Of a DNA stretch of 64,000 bases, positions 29,061-37,383 are shown piece after piece. The notes beneath the pieces were generated by a model. It searched no databases. It saw nothing but the letters and a program-made list of their open reading frames with translations, and was not told where the DNA came from. A program made the translations under genes and the position numbers. The DNA is from Pseudaminobacter soli (ex Zhang et al. 2022) (GTDB lineage: Bacteria; Pseudomonadota; Alphaproteobacteria; Rhizobiales; Rhizobiaceae), in NCBI RefSeq assembly GCF_014595955.1, contig NZ_JABVCF010000018.1, positions 1 to 64,000 on the forward strand, read 5' to 3'. Within the stretch, counting starts at the first letter, position 1, and each line of letters begins with the position of its first letter.

Positions 29061-30065
29061 ATGCGGGCATATCAATTGAAGGGCGAAGGCCCGAAGCAAC
29101 TCGAGGCCGTCGAACTGCCCGAGCCGGTACCGGGGCCGGGTGAGGTGCTGGTGCGGATGCGTGCGGCCTCACTCAACTATCGCGACATGCTGGTGGCGGA
29201 CGGCCACTACGGATCAGGTATCCCGGACACTCTGATCCCGCTTTCGGACGGCGCCGGCGAGGTGGTGGCGCTTGGCGACGGCGTCAGCGGCCTCGCGATC
29301 GGCGATCGTGTGGCGGGTGCCTTCTATCCCGACTGGGTCTCTGGACCGATCACCGCGGCGGCTCGCCGGCGCGCGCTCGGCGGCTCGATCGACGGCGTGC
29401 TCGCCGAGTACGTCGTGCTGCCGGCGCATGCGGCGATCCCGGTTCCGGATCATCTGTCCTTCGAGGAGGCGGCAACATTGCCCTGCGCGGCGCTGACCGC
29501 CTGGAACGCGCTTGCTGAAGTCGCCCGCCTGCAGCCCGGCGAGACGGTCGTCCTGCAGGGCAGCGGCGGCGTCTCTGTGATGGCGCTGCAGTTCGCCAGA
29601 ATCATGGGCGCGCGCGTGATCCACACCTCCGGCAGCGCCGAAAAGCGTGTGCGCCTCACCGCTCTCGGCGCCGACCATGTGCTGGATCACGCGGCCGAGC
29701 CGGACTGGGATCGTGCGGTCCTCGACCTCACGGACGGAACGGGCGCCGATCTCGTGGTCGAGGTGGGCGGCCCCGGCACGCTGGAGAAATCGTTCCGCGC
29801 CGTCCGTATCGGCGGCAGGATCGTTTCGATCGGCTTCGTCGCCGGTGGCTCCACGATCGATCCCCGCGCAATCATCAGCCGCTGCATCCGCCTGACCGGC
29901 ATCACCGTCGGCAGTTGCGACATGTTCCGGGCCATGAACCGGGCGATCGGCCAGAACGGCATGCGGCCCGTTATCGGCCGGATCCATACGTTCGACGAGG
30001 CGGCCGAAGCCTATCGGCGCCTGCGTTCCGGCGGACATTTCGGCAAGGTCGTTATTACCATCTGA
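29061..30065 (+). CDS. medium-chain dehydrogenase/reductase (quinone oxidoreductase-like)
   Basis: MDR-family protein of 334 residues. GroES-like N-terminus with VRMRAASLNYRDMLVADGHY, then GAGEVVALGDGVSGLAIGDR, the cofactor region VVLQGSGGVSVMALQFARIMG, and DLVVEVGGPGTLEKSF. As in zinc-free members, the Cys ligands of alcohol dehydrogenases are absent. It is the last gene of the rightward operon and is convergent with the HMG-CoA-lyase-like gene 21 bp away. A NADPH-dependent enone or enoyl reductase role is plausible. Confidence 0.88.
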   Translation: MRAYQLKGEGPKQLEAVELPEPVPGPGEVLVRMRAASLNYRDMLVADGHYGSGIPDTLIPLSDGAGEVVALGDGVSGLAIGDRVAGAFYPDWVSGPITAAARRRALGGSIDGVLAEYVVLPAHAAIPVPDHLSFEEAATLPCAALTAWNALAEVARLQPGETVVLQGSGGVSVMALQFARIMGARVIHTSGSAEKRVRLTALGADHVLDHAAEPDWDRAVLDLTDGTGADLVVEVGGPGTLEKSFRAVRIGGRIVSIGFVAGGSTIDPRAIISRCIRLTGITVGSCDMFRAMNRAIGQNGMRPVIGRIHTFDEAAEAYRRLRSGGHFGKVVITI

Positions 30066-30086
30066 AGTCGCAGCCCGGCTTCCGCG

Positions 30087-31004
30087 CTACCGCGCCGAGG
30101 CGGTCAGCGCCTGACGGACGCGTCCGCCGGGCAGCCCGCCGGGTATGGCGGCGCCGTCGCAGGCAATCGGCACCAGCGCGTCGAGATCGATGCCGGTCGC
30201 GGCCCCCATGCGCCGGAACATCCAGGCAAGGTCCTCGGTCGCGACATTACCGGTCGCGCCAGGCGCAAAGGGGCAGCCGCCGAGCCCTGCGAAGGACGCG
30301 TCGAAGACGCGGATACCCTGCCTCCAGGCGGCATAGACATTCGCCAGGCCCAGCCCGTAGGTGTCATGCGCGTGCAAGGCCCAGCGCCGCACCTGCGGAA
30401 ATCGCGCGAGGCTCGCGGCGAAGAGGCGCTCGACGTGGTCAGGCGAAGCGCGTCCCGTGGTGTCGCAGAGACAGATCTCGGCGTCGGGGCGGACCGGCAC
30501 CAGCGCTTCGAGCAGCGACAGCACGTCGGCTTCCGCCACGCGCCCGTCGAACGGGCAGTCGAAGGAGGTCGCGAGGTTCAGCCGGACGTCTATCCCCGCC
30601 GGCAGGGCGGCGACCAAGCGTCGGTACTCCTCAACGGATTCCAGCGGATGCCGGCGAACGTTGCTGCGGTTGTGCGCTTCCGAAACCGACAGGACGAAGG
30701 CGAGTAAGGTCGCTCCCGCATCGAGCGCGGCGCGACCGTATGTCTCGTTGGGGACCAGCACCTGCGGACGAATGCCGGCGATGGCGCTGCAGGCGCCCAG
30801 CACCTCGGCGGTGTCGCTCAACTGCGGCAGGGCCGCGGCGCTGACGAAAGAGCCGATCTCGATCCGGCCAAGCCCCGTCGCGGCCAGGCGTTCAAGGAAG
30901 GCGATCTTGGTGGCGGTCGGGATAAAAGGCCCGATGCCTTGATAGCCGTCGCGCGGCCCGACTTCGACGATCTCGACATCTCGCGCGGGTGACGAGGCGG
31001 TCAT
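30087..31004 (-). CDS. hydroxymethylglutaryl-CoA lyase family protein
   Basis: TIM-barrel lyase of 305 residues in the HMG-CoA lyase family, cleaving 3-hydroxy-3-methylacyl-CoA (or citramalyl-CoA-like) thioesters by retro-Claisen/aldol chemistry. The N-terminal EVGPRDGYQG keeps the catalytic Arg18 and Asp19 but has Tyr where the family usually has Leu. LCDTTGRASP, LHAHDTYGLGLANV (metal His pair) and the active-site loop GLGGCPFAPGATGNVATEDL with the catalytic Cys are intact. The start ATG overlaps the stop of the CoA transferase (ATGA). Together they look like a module that activates and splits a branched dicarboxylic intermediate. Confidence 0.9.
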   Translation of the reverse strand: MTASSPARDVEIVEVGPRDGYQGIGPFIPTATKIAFLERLAATGLGRIEIGSFVSAAALPQLSDTAEVLGACSAIAGIRPQVLVPNETYGRAALDAGATLLAFVLSVSEAHNRSNVRRHPLESVEEYRRLVAALPAGIDVRLNLATSFDCPFDGRVAEADVLSLLEALVPVRPDAEICLCDTTGRASPDHVERLFAASLARFPQVRRWALHAHDTYGLGLANVYAAWRQGIRVFDASFAGLGGCPFAPGATGNVATEDLAWMFRRMGAATGIDLDALVPIACDGAAIPGGLPGGRVRQALTASAR

Positions 31005-32218
31005 ATCACCCCCTCCCTGCGCAGCATCGCGATTTGCTCGGCCGGCAGGATTTCGCCGAGCACGGCGTCGGTATGCTCGCCGATCGCCGGGCCGGGCCAG
31101 CGGATCGCGCCGGGGTCGTCGGGTATATGCGGCACCACCCCTCCATGCAGGACTTGTCCGAGCAGCCCGTCCTCCACCGTCCGCACCATACCGCGGTGAA
31201 GGAACTGCGGATCGCGCGCGCATTCGGCCGCCGTATAGACCTGCGTGCACGGGATGTCGGCCTCGTTCAGGCGGCGCTCGATGTCGGCGACCGGCAATTG
31301 CCGGGTCCATGTCGAGATGATCGAGTCGAGTTCCTGGACGTTCGCCACGCGCGAACGGTTGTCGGAAAACTTGGGGTCGTCGGGAAGGTCCGGCCGCCCG
31401 ATCAGGGCGCAGAGCCGCGCGAACAGCGGCGTCGAGTTGGCGGCGATCAGGATCCACCGGCCGTCCGCACTTGGATAGGCGCTCGAAGGTGCAGCCGTCG
31501 GGATGCGCGAGCCGGTCGGCTGCCTGATTTTCCCCAGCGCGCCATATTCCGGCAGCATCCCTTCCATCATGCTCAGTACCGTTTCCGTCAGCGCGACGTC
31601 GGCCGTGCGCCCCTTGCGGTCGCCCCCAACCCGGTCGCGCTGCCACACCGCCGAGACAATGCCGAAGGCAGCATAGAGCCCGGCAAGCGAATCGCCGATG
31701 CTGACGCCGACGCGCACCGGCGGCAGATCGGACGTGCCCGGAGCATGATCGCTGAGATGCCGCAGGCCACCGATCGCCTCGCCGATGACGCCGAAGGCGG
31801 CGCGGTCGCGGTAAGGCCCGTCCTGCCCGTAGCCGGAGATGTGCGCGATCACCAGGTCAGGCCGCGCGCGGCGCAGCACCTCGTCGCCGAGCCCGAGCCG
31901 GGCGAGCTGGCCGGGGCGGAAATTCTCCACTACCACGTCCGATTTCTCGACCAGCTTGAGCACGATGTCGGCGGCGCGGGGCTGCTTGAGGTTGAGCGTG
32001 ACGGAGCGCTTGTTGCGGCCATGCATGGACCACCAGAGCGAGTTCCCGTCGATCTGCTCGCCCCACTGCCGCACCGGGTCGCCCTCCGGCGGCTCGATCT
32101 TGATGATGTCGGCGCCGAGATCGCCCAGGATGCGCGTGCAGAAGGGCGCGGCGACGAAATGGCCGATCTCGACGACGCGCAGGCCGGTCAGCGGTCCGTG
32201 CCGGGCAGGTTCGGTCAT
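31001..32218 (-). CDS. class III CoA transferase (CaiB/BaiF family)
   Basis: Transfers CoA between carboxylic acids. The 405-residue protein starts MTEPARHGPLTGLRVVEIGH at 32218 with GAGGACC upstream. Family features are GDLGADIIKIEPPEGDPVRQ, NKRSVTLNLKQPRA, and ISGYGQDGPYRDRAAFGVIG. In many class III enzymes an Asp follows the aromatic residue in this last segment, but here it is Gly (AFG). That change is shared with some subfamilies carrying GEA..GG (here GEAIGGLRH), so the enzyme may be active with a different geometry. The stop overlaps the HMG-CoA-lyase start, so the two are co-translated. Confidence 0.88.
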   Translation of the reverse strand: MTEPARHGPLTGLRVVEIGHFVAAPFCTRILGDLGADIIKIEPPEGDPVRQWGEQIDGNSLWWSMHGRNKRSVTLNLKQPRAADIVLKLVEKSDVVVENFRPGQLARLGLGDEVLRRARPDLVIAHISGYGQDGPYRDRAAFGVIGEAIGGLRHLSDHAPGTSDLPPVRVGVSIGDSLAGLYAAFGIVSAVWQRDRVGGDRKGRTADVALTETVLSMMEGMLPEYGALGKIRQPTGSRIPTAAPSSAYPSADGRWILIAANSTPLFARLCALIGRPDLPDDPKFSDNRSRVANVQELDSIISTWTRQLPVADIERRLNEADIPCTQVYTAAECARDPQFLHRGMVRTVEDGLLGQVLHGGVVPHIPDDPGAIRWPGPAIGEHTDAVLGEILPAEQIAMLRREGVI

Positions 32219-32338
32219 GGCGGTCCTCGGAAGACGACGCTGCTTCGTCCCGCCGGCCTCCGTCAGGGATGCCGCCGATTCGGAGCGAGCCGGGTTTTGC
32301 ATTTACGAAAGAACCTATCTGGGCGAAGCTGGGAGCTA

Positions 32339-32358
32339 TGTCCTCCCTGCCGGGGACA
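32339..32358 (-). promoter_or_regulatory. shared dyad element, site D
   Basis: TGTCCTC at 32339-32345, a 6-bp spacer, and a perfect GGGGACA arm at 32352-32358. It lies between the MFS stop and the CoA transferase start, 121 bp from that start. Confidence 0.55.
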
Positions 32359-32372
32359 GTGACCGGCGGCGG

Positions 32373-33638
32373 CTATGCGGCAGGGGAGCCTGCGAGTGCC
32401 GCGCGCCTTTCCGCCCGACCGAACGACCAGTTGCGCACCGCCAGGTAGGCCGCCAGCATACTGAAGCCGGCGCTGAGGATGACGATCGCAGGCAACAGCC
32501 CGAGCCGGTCGGCGATCACGCCGGTGACGACGATCGGCACCGCAGCACCGAAATAGCCGCTGATATAGAGGCCCGACAGGACCGAGGCACGGATCTCGGA
32601 CGGCGTGATGCGGTTCACCAGTTCCGAGCAGCCCATCCAGGAGAGGCCCTGCGCTGCGCCGGCCATGACGGCGCCGGCGACGAGGCCGGCCGCCGATTTC
32701 CAGACCAGCGTGGCGACGATGAGCAGCAGGCTGGGCGGCACCAGCACCATGCCGATCATGATCGCCCGCCGGTAGGGCATGCCCTTGGTGAAGAGCTGGA
32801 TGACGCCCGCCGTGGTGAGGAACGCGACCACCGTGAGGCCGCCGAGCAGCTTGTTGGTGGCGCCAAGCACGTCGAACACCAGTGCCGGACCGAGCGCCAG
32901 CCACAGGCCGGTATTGGCCCAGCTCAGCGCGCCGGTGACCGATGCGAAGACGAAGCCCGACTGGATCTCGGCAGGAACGCGAAGGCCCTGCGGTGCGAAA
33001 GATGTTTGCCGGAAGCTGCGGCGGCTGCCGGGCAAGACGGTCTCGCGATAGGCGAGAAACAGGCAAAGCGCCGCCGCCAGCCCGCACAACTGCAGGACGA
33101 AGGGGAGGGTCACGACCATGTCGTGGCTGCTACCGAAATGCACGACGAGCGTCGCCACGAGCAGGCCGACCGCCGGAGAGGCCAGCGTCGCGATCGCGCT
33201 GATACGCGAAGCCTCCGAGCGGTCGCTGCGCGGATGGAGCTCGACGATCGCCGCGACGGCCGGGCCGCTCATCAGGCCGATGGCGATTCCGTTGAGCAGG
33301 CGAGCGATGACCAGATAAGCCATGCCGGTCGCCGCCAGATAGGTCAGGCTCGATAGCGCGGTCACCAGAATGCCGATCAGGATCAGCGGCTTGCGGCCGA
33401 GCTGATCGCCGAGGCGGCCGCCGAACAACAGGCCGGCAGTTACGCCGATCGGGTAGCAGGCGAAGATCAGAGTGATCGCCGACGTGCTCAGCCCGAACTC
33501 GACCTGCCACAGCGGATAGAGCGGGGTGGCGAGATGGCTGCCGAGTAGCGTCAGGAAGAGGACGAGCGCCGACGCCGCATATTGCGTCTGCGGCGACAGG
33601 CGCGCCGATGGACCGGTATCCGGACCGCTGGTCAGCAT
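32373..33638 (-). CDS. MFS transporter
   Basis: Major facilitator transporter of 421 residues with about 12 membrane helices. The loop 2-3 motif A reads GGRLGDQLGRKPLI, preceded by FACYPIGVTAGLLF, and a second signature-like segment ARLLNGIAIGLMSGPAVAAI follows helix 4. A strong AAAGGAGG site lies upstream of ATG 33638. It is probably an organic-acid or aromatic-compound importer, or an exporter of toxic intermediates; nothing decides the direction. A shared dyad (site E) lies 54 bp before the start. Confidence 0.9.
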   Translation of the reverse strand: MLTSGPDTGPSARLSPQTQYAASALVLFLTLLGSHLATPLYPLWQVEFGLSTSAITLIFACYPIGVTAGLLFGGRLGDQLGRKPLILIGILVTALSSLTYLAATGMAYLVIARLLNGIAIGLMSGPAVAAIVELHPRSDRSEASRISAIATLASPAVGLLVATLVVHFGSSHDMVVTLPFVLQLCGLAAALCLFLAYRETVLPGSRRSFRQTSFAPQGLRVPAEIQSGFVFASVTGALSWANTGLWLALGPALVFDVLGATNKLLGGLTVVAFLTTAGVIQLFTKGMPYRRAIMIGMVLVPPSLLLIVATLVWKSAAGLVAGAVMAGAAQGLSWMGCSELVNRITPSEIRASVLSGLYISGYFGAAVPIVVTGVIADRLGLLPAIVILSAGFSMLAAYLAVRNWSFGRAERRAALAGSPAA

Positions 33639-33691
33639 CGTGCGCCTCCTTTTGATGCCGCGGTCAGACTAGGCTGTCCAGATCGGGCATC

Positions 33692-33711
33692 TGTCCTGCG
33701 CGGCAGGGACG
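33692..33711 (-). promoter_or_regulatory. shared dyad element, site E
   Basis: TGTCCTG at 33692-33698, a 6-bp spacer, and AGGGACG at 33705-33711, 54 bp from the MFS start. On the minus strand, 20 bp beyond the dyad, comes TAGTCT, a candidate -10 box at the spacing also seen at sites F, H, K and N. Confidence 0.55.
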
Positions 33712-33728
33712 CCGAAGGGGGCAGCGTC

Positions 33729-34349
33729 TCAGCCGCGGCCCTGAATGCGCCCCCGCGCAGTCGCAAGCGCATCGGCGTAGCGCGCGATACGACGGCCGAG
33801 ATAGCGTCCCGCCTCTGCCGTTTCGGCCGGCAGCCCGTCCTTCGAGGCCGTAAAACTCACGCCATAGGGATTGCCGCCCGCCGGCTTGAGCGACGGGTCG
33901 GTGTAGCCCATCGGGACGATGACCGAACCCCAGTGATAGAAGACGGTGGCAAGCGTCAGCAGCGTCGCTTCTTGTCCGCCGTGCGGATTGCCGGCGCCGC
34001 AGAACATGCTCACCGGCTTATCCTGCAGCTTGCCCTGTGCCCACAGCCCGCCGGTCTGGTCGAGGAACTGCTTGAGCTGCGCCGAAGGCAGGCCGAAACG
34101 GGTCGGCGTGCCGAAGACGAAGCCGTCCGCCCATTCGAGGTCGGCGAGCGTGGCCTCTTCCACATGGCTGGTCGCTTCCAGATTTTCGCGCCAGCCGGGG
34201 CGGCTGTCTATGGCGGCATCAGGCGCCAGTTCGCGCACCTTGCGCAGGCGCGTCTCCGCCCCTTCGGCTCGCGCTCCCTCCTCCACGGCCCGGCCAAGCG
34301 CGTAATGGTGGCCGGTGCTGCTGTAGTAGACGATCGCGATTCTTGCCAC
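33729..34349 (-). CDS. wrbA: WrbA-type NAD(P)H:quinone oxidoreductase
   Basis: Flavodoxin-fold FMN protein of 206 residues. The N-terminal ARIAIVYYSSTGHHYALGRA forms the FMN phosphate loop (SSTGHH), GFVFGTPTRFGLPSAQLKQF is the central segment, and MFCGAGNPHGGQEATL follows. I chose GTG 34349 because GGAGGT lies 8 bp upstream and WrbA proteins begin here; an in-frame ATG at 34364 overlaps that ribosome site. It probably reduces quinones formed during P450 or dehydrogenase chemistry. It is divergent from the NTF2-like gene, with shared dyad site F between them 53 bp from this start. Confidence 0.88.
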   Translation of the reverse strand: MARIAIVYYSSTGHHYALGRAVEEGARAEGAETRLRKVRELAPDAAIDSRPGWRENLEATSHVEEATLADLEWADGFVFGTPTRFGLPSAQLKQFLDQTGGLWAQGKLQDKPVSMFCGAGNPHGGQEATLLTLATVFYHWGSVIVPMGYTDPSLKPAGGNPYGVSFTASKDGLPAETAEAGRYLGRRIARYADALATARGRIQGRG

Positions 34350-34401
34350 GCGGCGTACCTCCATTTTCGCGGACAAACGTAAGGGCCGTGACTGCGGTCT
34401 A

Positions 34402-34421
34402 TGCACCTTCGGGCAGGGACA
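34402..34421 (+). promoter_or_regulatory. shared dyad element, site F (divergent promoter)
   Basis: TGCACCT at 34402-34408, a 6-bp spacer, and AGGGACA at 34415-34421. It lies 53 bp from the wrbA GTG and 54 bp from the NTF2-like ATG, almost exactly mid-way, so one site could serve both promoters. Confidence 0.5.
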
Positions 34422-34474
34422 GACGCTCCGGACGATCGACGTCCTGATCGGGGGGCTTCAACAGGACCGGGGAT

Positions 34475-35017
34475 ATGGAACAGCGCCTGCAATCGGAAGT
34501 CGAAAAGCTCCTGATCAAGGAGCAACTGCACGAGCTCGAGATGGCCTACTGCCGCGGCATCGACCGCCGCGATCCCGAGCTCATCCGCTCGATCTTCTTT
34601 CCGGACGCGATCGAGGACCACGGCGACGCCTGGCAAGGAACCGGCTACGAATGGGTCGACTACATCTTCTCCGGCTATCTGCTGCAGTTCGAGGTGACGG
34701 CGCACTACGTGCTCAACGAGTGGTACAAGGTCGAGGGCGAGAGAGCGGAGGGCGAGGTGCACCGCATCTCCTACCATCGCCGGCCCAATGGCGAGGAGGT
34801 CACCGCCGGCTCGCGCACCTTCAATCGTTACGAGTGCCGCGACGGTGTCTGGCGCATCGCCTATCGCGGCGTCACGCGCGATTGGCTGAAAGAGAGCCGC
34901 GCCGCGGCGCCGGACCCCTCGCAGCCAAGGCACATGATCCTGCGCCCGAGCCTGCCCGGCCCTGACGACGTTTCCTACCGTGAGCTGCCGATGTTCGGGC
35001 GGGGGCCGATTTGGTGA
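34475..35017 (+). CDS. NTF2-like/SnoaL-type protein
   Basis: Cone-shaped alpha+beta barrel protein of 180 residues. It has the helical start IKEQLHELEMAYCRGIDRRD, then SIFFPDAIEDHGD and the strand segment GSRTFNRYECRDGVWRIAYR. In catabolic clusters such proteins are ketosteroid-isomerase-like isomerases, hydratases or ring-hydroxylase small-subunit relatives; no activity can be assigned. A tail of about 35 residues beyond the fold (HMILRPSLPGPDD) is unexplained. It is followed by the TRAP binding-protein genes. Confidence 0.83.
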   Translation: MEQRLQSEVEKLLIKEQLHELEMAYCRGIDRRDPELIRSIFFPDAIEDHGDAWQGTGYEWVDYIFSGYLLQFEVTAHYVLNEWYKVEGERAEGEVHRISYHRRPNGEEVTAGSRTFNRYECRDGVWRIAYRGVTRDWLKESRAAAPDPSQPRHMILRPSLPGPDDVSYRELPMFGRGPIW

Positions 35018-35025
35018 ATCCGGCC

Positions 35026-35044
35026 TGTCACCCGGCGGGGGACA
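35026..35044 (+). promoter_or_regulatory. shared dyad element, site G
   Basis: TGTCACC at 35026-35032, a 5-bp spacer, and a perfect GGGGACA arm at 35038-35044, extended on both sides to CTGTC...GACAG. It ends 155 bp before the dctP start at 35199. Confidence 0.6.
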
Positions 35045-35198
35045 GACAAATCCCGCCCGGACGCCATTCTCCCAGCCTCTGACGATCGGAGCCTGCCAAA
35101 TGAGCCAGACCGCGGCATCCAGCCACGCGAGCCGTCGTGAGGGCGCGGCGACGTCTCGCGTGCCGCGCCGGCATTGAGACACGACAGGGAAGCCTGCA

Positions 35199-36221
35199 AT
35201 GATGAAAAGACTGATCTCGTTGGCGGGCGCCTGCGCCATGCTGCTTTCGGGCGGGTCGGCCTTCGCCGACGCGGTGACGATCCGCTATTCCTCCTGGCTA
35301 CCGACGAACCATTGGTACGTTGCGAGCAACATCGTGCCCTATCTCGAAGAAATCGAGACGGTCACCGAGGGCAGGGTGAAGGTAGACATCCTGCCCAAGA
35401 CGGTCGGCACGCCGCAAAGCCAGTTCGACGTCGTCCGAGACGGGCTGGCGGACATGAGTTGGATCGTCGTCGGCTACACGCCCGGCCGTTTTAAGCTTGC
35501 GGAGATGGGGGAACTGCCGCTCACCGGCGATACTACATCGACCGGCCCAGCCTTCCACCGCCTCTACATGAAGCATTTCGCCGACGCCAACGAGTTCGAC
35601 GGCGTGGCGCTTCTGGCGGTTTATACCGGGAGCGCCGGCCATGTCGCGACTCGCGGCAAGAAGGTCCAGGCGGTCGCGGACTTCAAGGGTCTCAAGCTCA
35701 GGAGCGCGTCCAATGCAGCCACCGAGGCGCTCAACCTCCTCGGCGCCGTGCCCATCCTTAAATCGGCTTCCGAGACCTACGAACTTCTGTCGACGGGCGC
35801 CATCGACGGCAGCCTGATGATCCCGGAGACGGTGGTCTCGACTAACGGGATCGATTTCCTGGACAGCTTCACCGTGGTGCCGGACGGACTCTTCAACACG
35901 GTCCACGCGATTGTCGTCAACCAGGACAAGTGGAACGAGATCGCGCCGGAGGATCAGAAGGCGATCCTGGCAATCTCGGGCGAGAAGCTCGCCAAGACCG
36001 TGGGCGAATCCTACGCGCGCGAGAACGCCAAGGCTTTCGAGGCGATGAAGGCGAAGGGCTATGCGATCGACACGCTTAGCCCGGAGGAGGGCGACAGGCT
36101 CAAGACCGCGCTTTCGCCAGTTGAGCAGAAATGGATCGAAGCTGCCAGGCAGAAAGGTATTGCCGACCCTGCCGCCGTGCTTGCAGAGCTTCGCGCCGCA
36201 TCGGCGCGGGCAAATGACTGA
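35199..36221 (+). CDS. TRAP transporter substrate-binding protein (DctP), paralog 1 of 3
   Basis: Periplasmic binding protein of 340 residues with signal peptide MMKRLISLAGACAMLLSGGS, cleaved probably after AFA at residue 23. The mature N-terminus DAVTIRYSSWLPTNHWYV and the stretch GRVKVDILPKTVGTPQSQFD are nearly shared with the proteins at 36276 and 38801. The carboxylate-binding Arg context is FKGLKLRSASN. No DctQM pair is attached directly; the only one in this region lies after the third paralog. It probably delivers a related acid to the same permease. Confidence 0.92.
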   Translation: MMKRLISLAGACAMLLSGGSAFADAVTIRYSSWLPTNHWYVASNIVPYLEEIETVTEGRVKVDILPKTVGTPQSQFDVVRDGLADMSWIVVGYTPGRFKLAEMGELPLTGDTTSTGPAFHRLYMKHFADANEFDGVALLAVYTGSAGHVATRGKKVQAVADFKGLKLRSASNAATEALNLLGAVPILKSASETYELLSTGAIDGSLMIPETVVSTNGIDFLDSFTVVPDGLFNTVHAIVVNQDKWNEIAPEDQKAILAISGEKLAKTVGESYARENAKAFEAMKAKGYAIDTLSPEEGDRLKTALSPVEQKWIEAARQKGIADPAAVLAELRAASARAND

Positions 36222-36275
36222 CCCATCCGGCATCGGGCGGCAATGTGCCGGCCCCAGCAATCAGTGGAGTAACAG

Positions 36276-37313
36276 ATGTTCCTGAAAAGACTTGCCGGTC
36301 TGGGCCTGGCGGCAGCGGTCGCGCTGGGCGCCACGGTTGCCGCAGCGCAAGAGGTCACGCTGCGCTATTCCTCCTGGCTGCCGGTCGGCCACTGGCTGGT
36401 GCAGGAACAGTTCGTCCCCTGGTTCGCCGAGATCGAGAAGGTCACGGAGGGCCGCGTCAAGGTCGAGGTGCTGCCCAAGACGGTTGGAACCGCGCTCAGC
36501 CAGTATGACGTCGTACGCGACGGCCTGGCCGACATGTCCTTTATCATCCCTGCCTACACGCCGGGGCGCTTCCCGCTGATCGAGATGGGCGAGCTGCCGC
36601 TGCTCGGCGACGACGCATCGAAGATGTCGCTCGTCTTCGAGCGCATCTACCGCAAGCACTTCCTTGCGCTGGACGAATTCGAGGGCATCTTCCCGATCAC
36701 CATGTGGAACATCACGGCGGTGCAGCCCTTCAACAACCGGCGTCCGGTCACGAAGATCGAGGATCTGAAGGGCCTCAAGCTACGCAGCCCCAATGGCATC
36801 ATCACCGCAACTCTTACCTCGCTCGGCGGCGTGCCGATCCTGAAATCGTCGATGGAAGCCTTTGAGATGCTGTCGACCGGCGCCATCGACGGCCAGATCA
36901 CGCAGGCGGACACGGTGGTCGTGAACAATGCCACCGGCCTCATGAAATACGCCACAGTGGTCCCCGGCGGCATGGCCAATTCCGCGCACATCATGGCGAT
37001 CAATCCTGACAAATGGGCGGAGATCTCGGAGCAGGATCAAAAGGCGATACTCGCCATAACCGTCGAGAAGCTGGGACATTCCGTGGGTACCGCGTTCCAC
37101 ACCCGCGAGGTCGACGGCATGAAGGTGCTCGGCGACAACAACTACGAGATCGTGATGGCCGACAAGACCTTCGTTGATGGCCTGAAGGAGGTCGTCAGGC
37201 CGATCGAGGAGGACTGGATCAAGCGCGCCAAGGCCAAGGGCGTCGCCGATCCAGCGGCCGTGCTAGCCGAGTTCCGCGCCGAGATAGCCAAGGCCGAGCA
37301 GGTCGGCAACTGA
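36276..37313 (+). CDS. TRAP transporter substrate-binding protein (DctP), paralog 2 of 3
   Basis: Periplasmic binding protein of 345 residues with signal peptide MFLKRLAGLGLAAAVALGAT and cleavage near AAA-Q at residues 24-25. The family-defining segments are VTLRYSSWLPVGHWLVQEQF, GRVKVEVLPKTVGTALSQYD and the Arg context LKGLKLRSPNG. It lies 54 bp after paralog 1. Differences from its neighbours concentrate after the Arg motif (PNGIITATLTSLGG), the region that lines the ligand pocket, so the ligand probably differs. Confidence 0.92.
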   Translation: MFLKRLAGLGLAAAVALGATVAAAQEVTLRYSSWLPVGHWLVQEQFVPWFAEIEKVTEGRVKVEVLPKTVGTALSQYDVVRDGLADMSFIIPAYTPGRFPLIEMGELPLLGDDASKMSLVFERIYRKHFLALDEFEGIFPITMWNITAVQPFNNRRPVTKIEDLKGLKLRSPNGIITATLTSLGGVPILKSSMEAFEMLSTGAIDGQITQADTVVVNNATGLMKYATVVPGGMANSAHIMAINPDKWAEISEQDQKAILAITVEKLGHSVGTAFHTREVDGMKVLGDNNYEIVMADKTFVDGLKEVVRPIEEDWIKRAKAKGVADPAAVLAEFRAEIAKAEQVGN

Positions 37314-37383
37314 GCGGACGGGATCTTTCTGCCCGGTCTGCCGCACTGCCGGCCGGGCATTACGAGAAGGCAGGAGAGAGCCG

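Noticed and set aside
37330-37359. GC-rich inverted repeat (TGCCCGG/CCGGGCA) between dctP and the P450
   Set aside because: A 16-base loop and no T tract; not good enough for a terminator or operator call.
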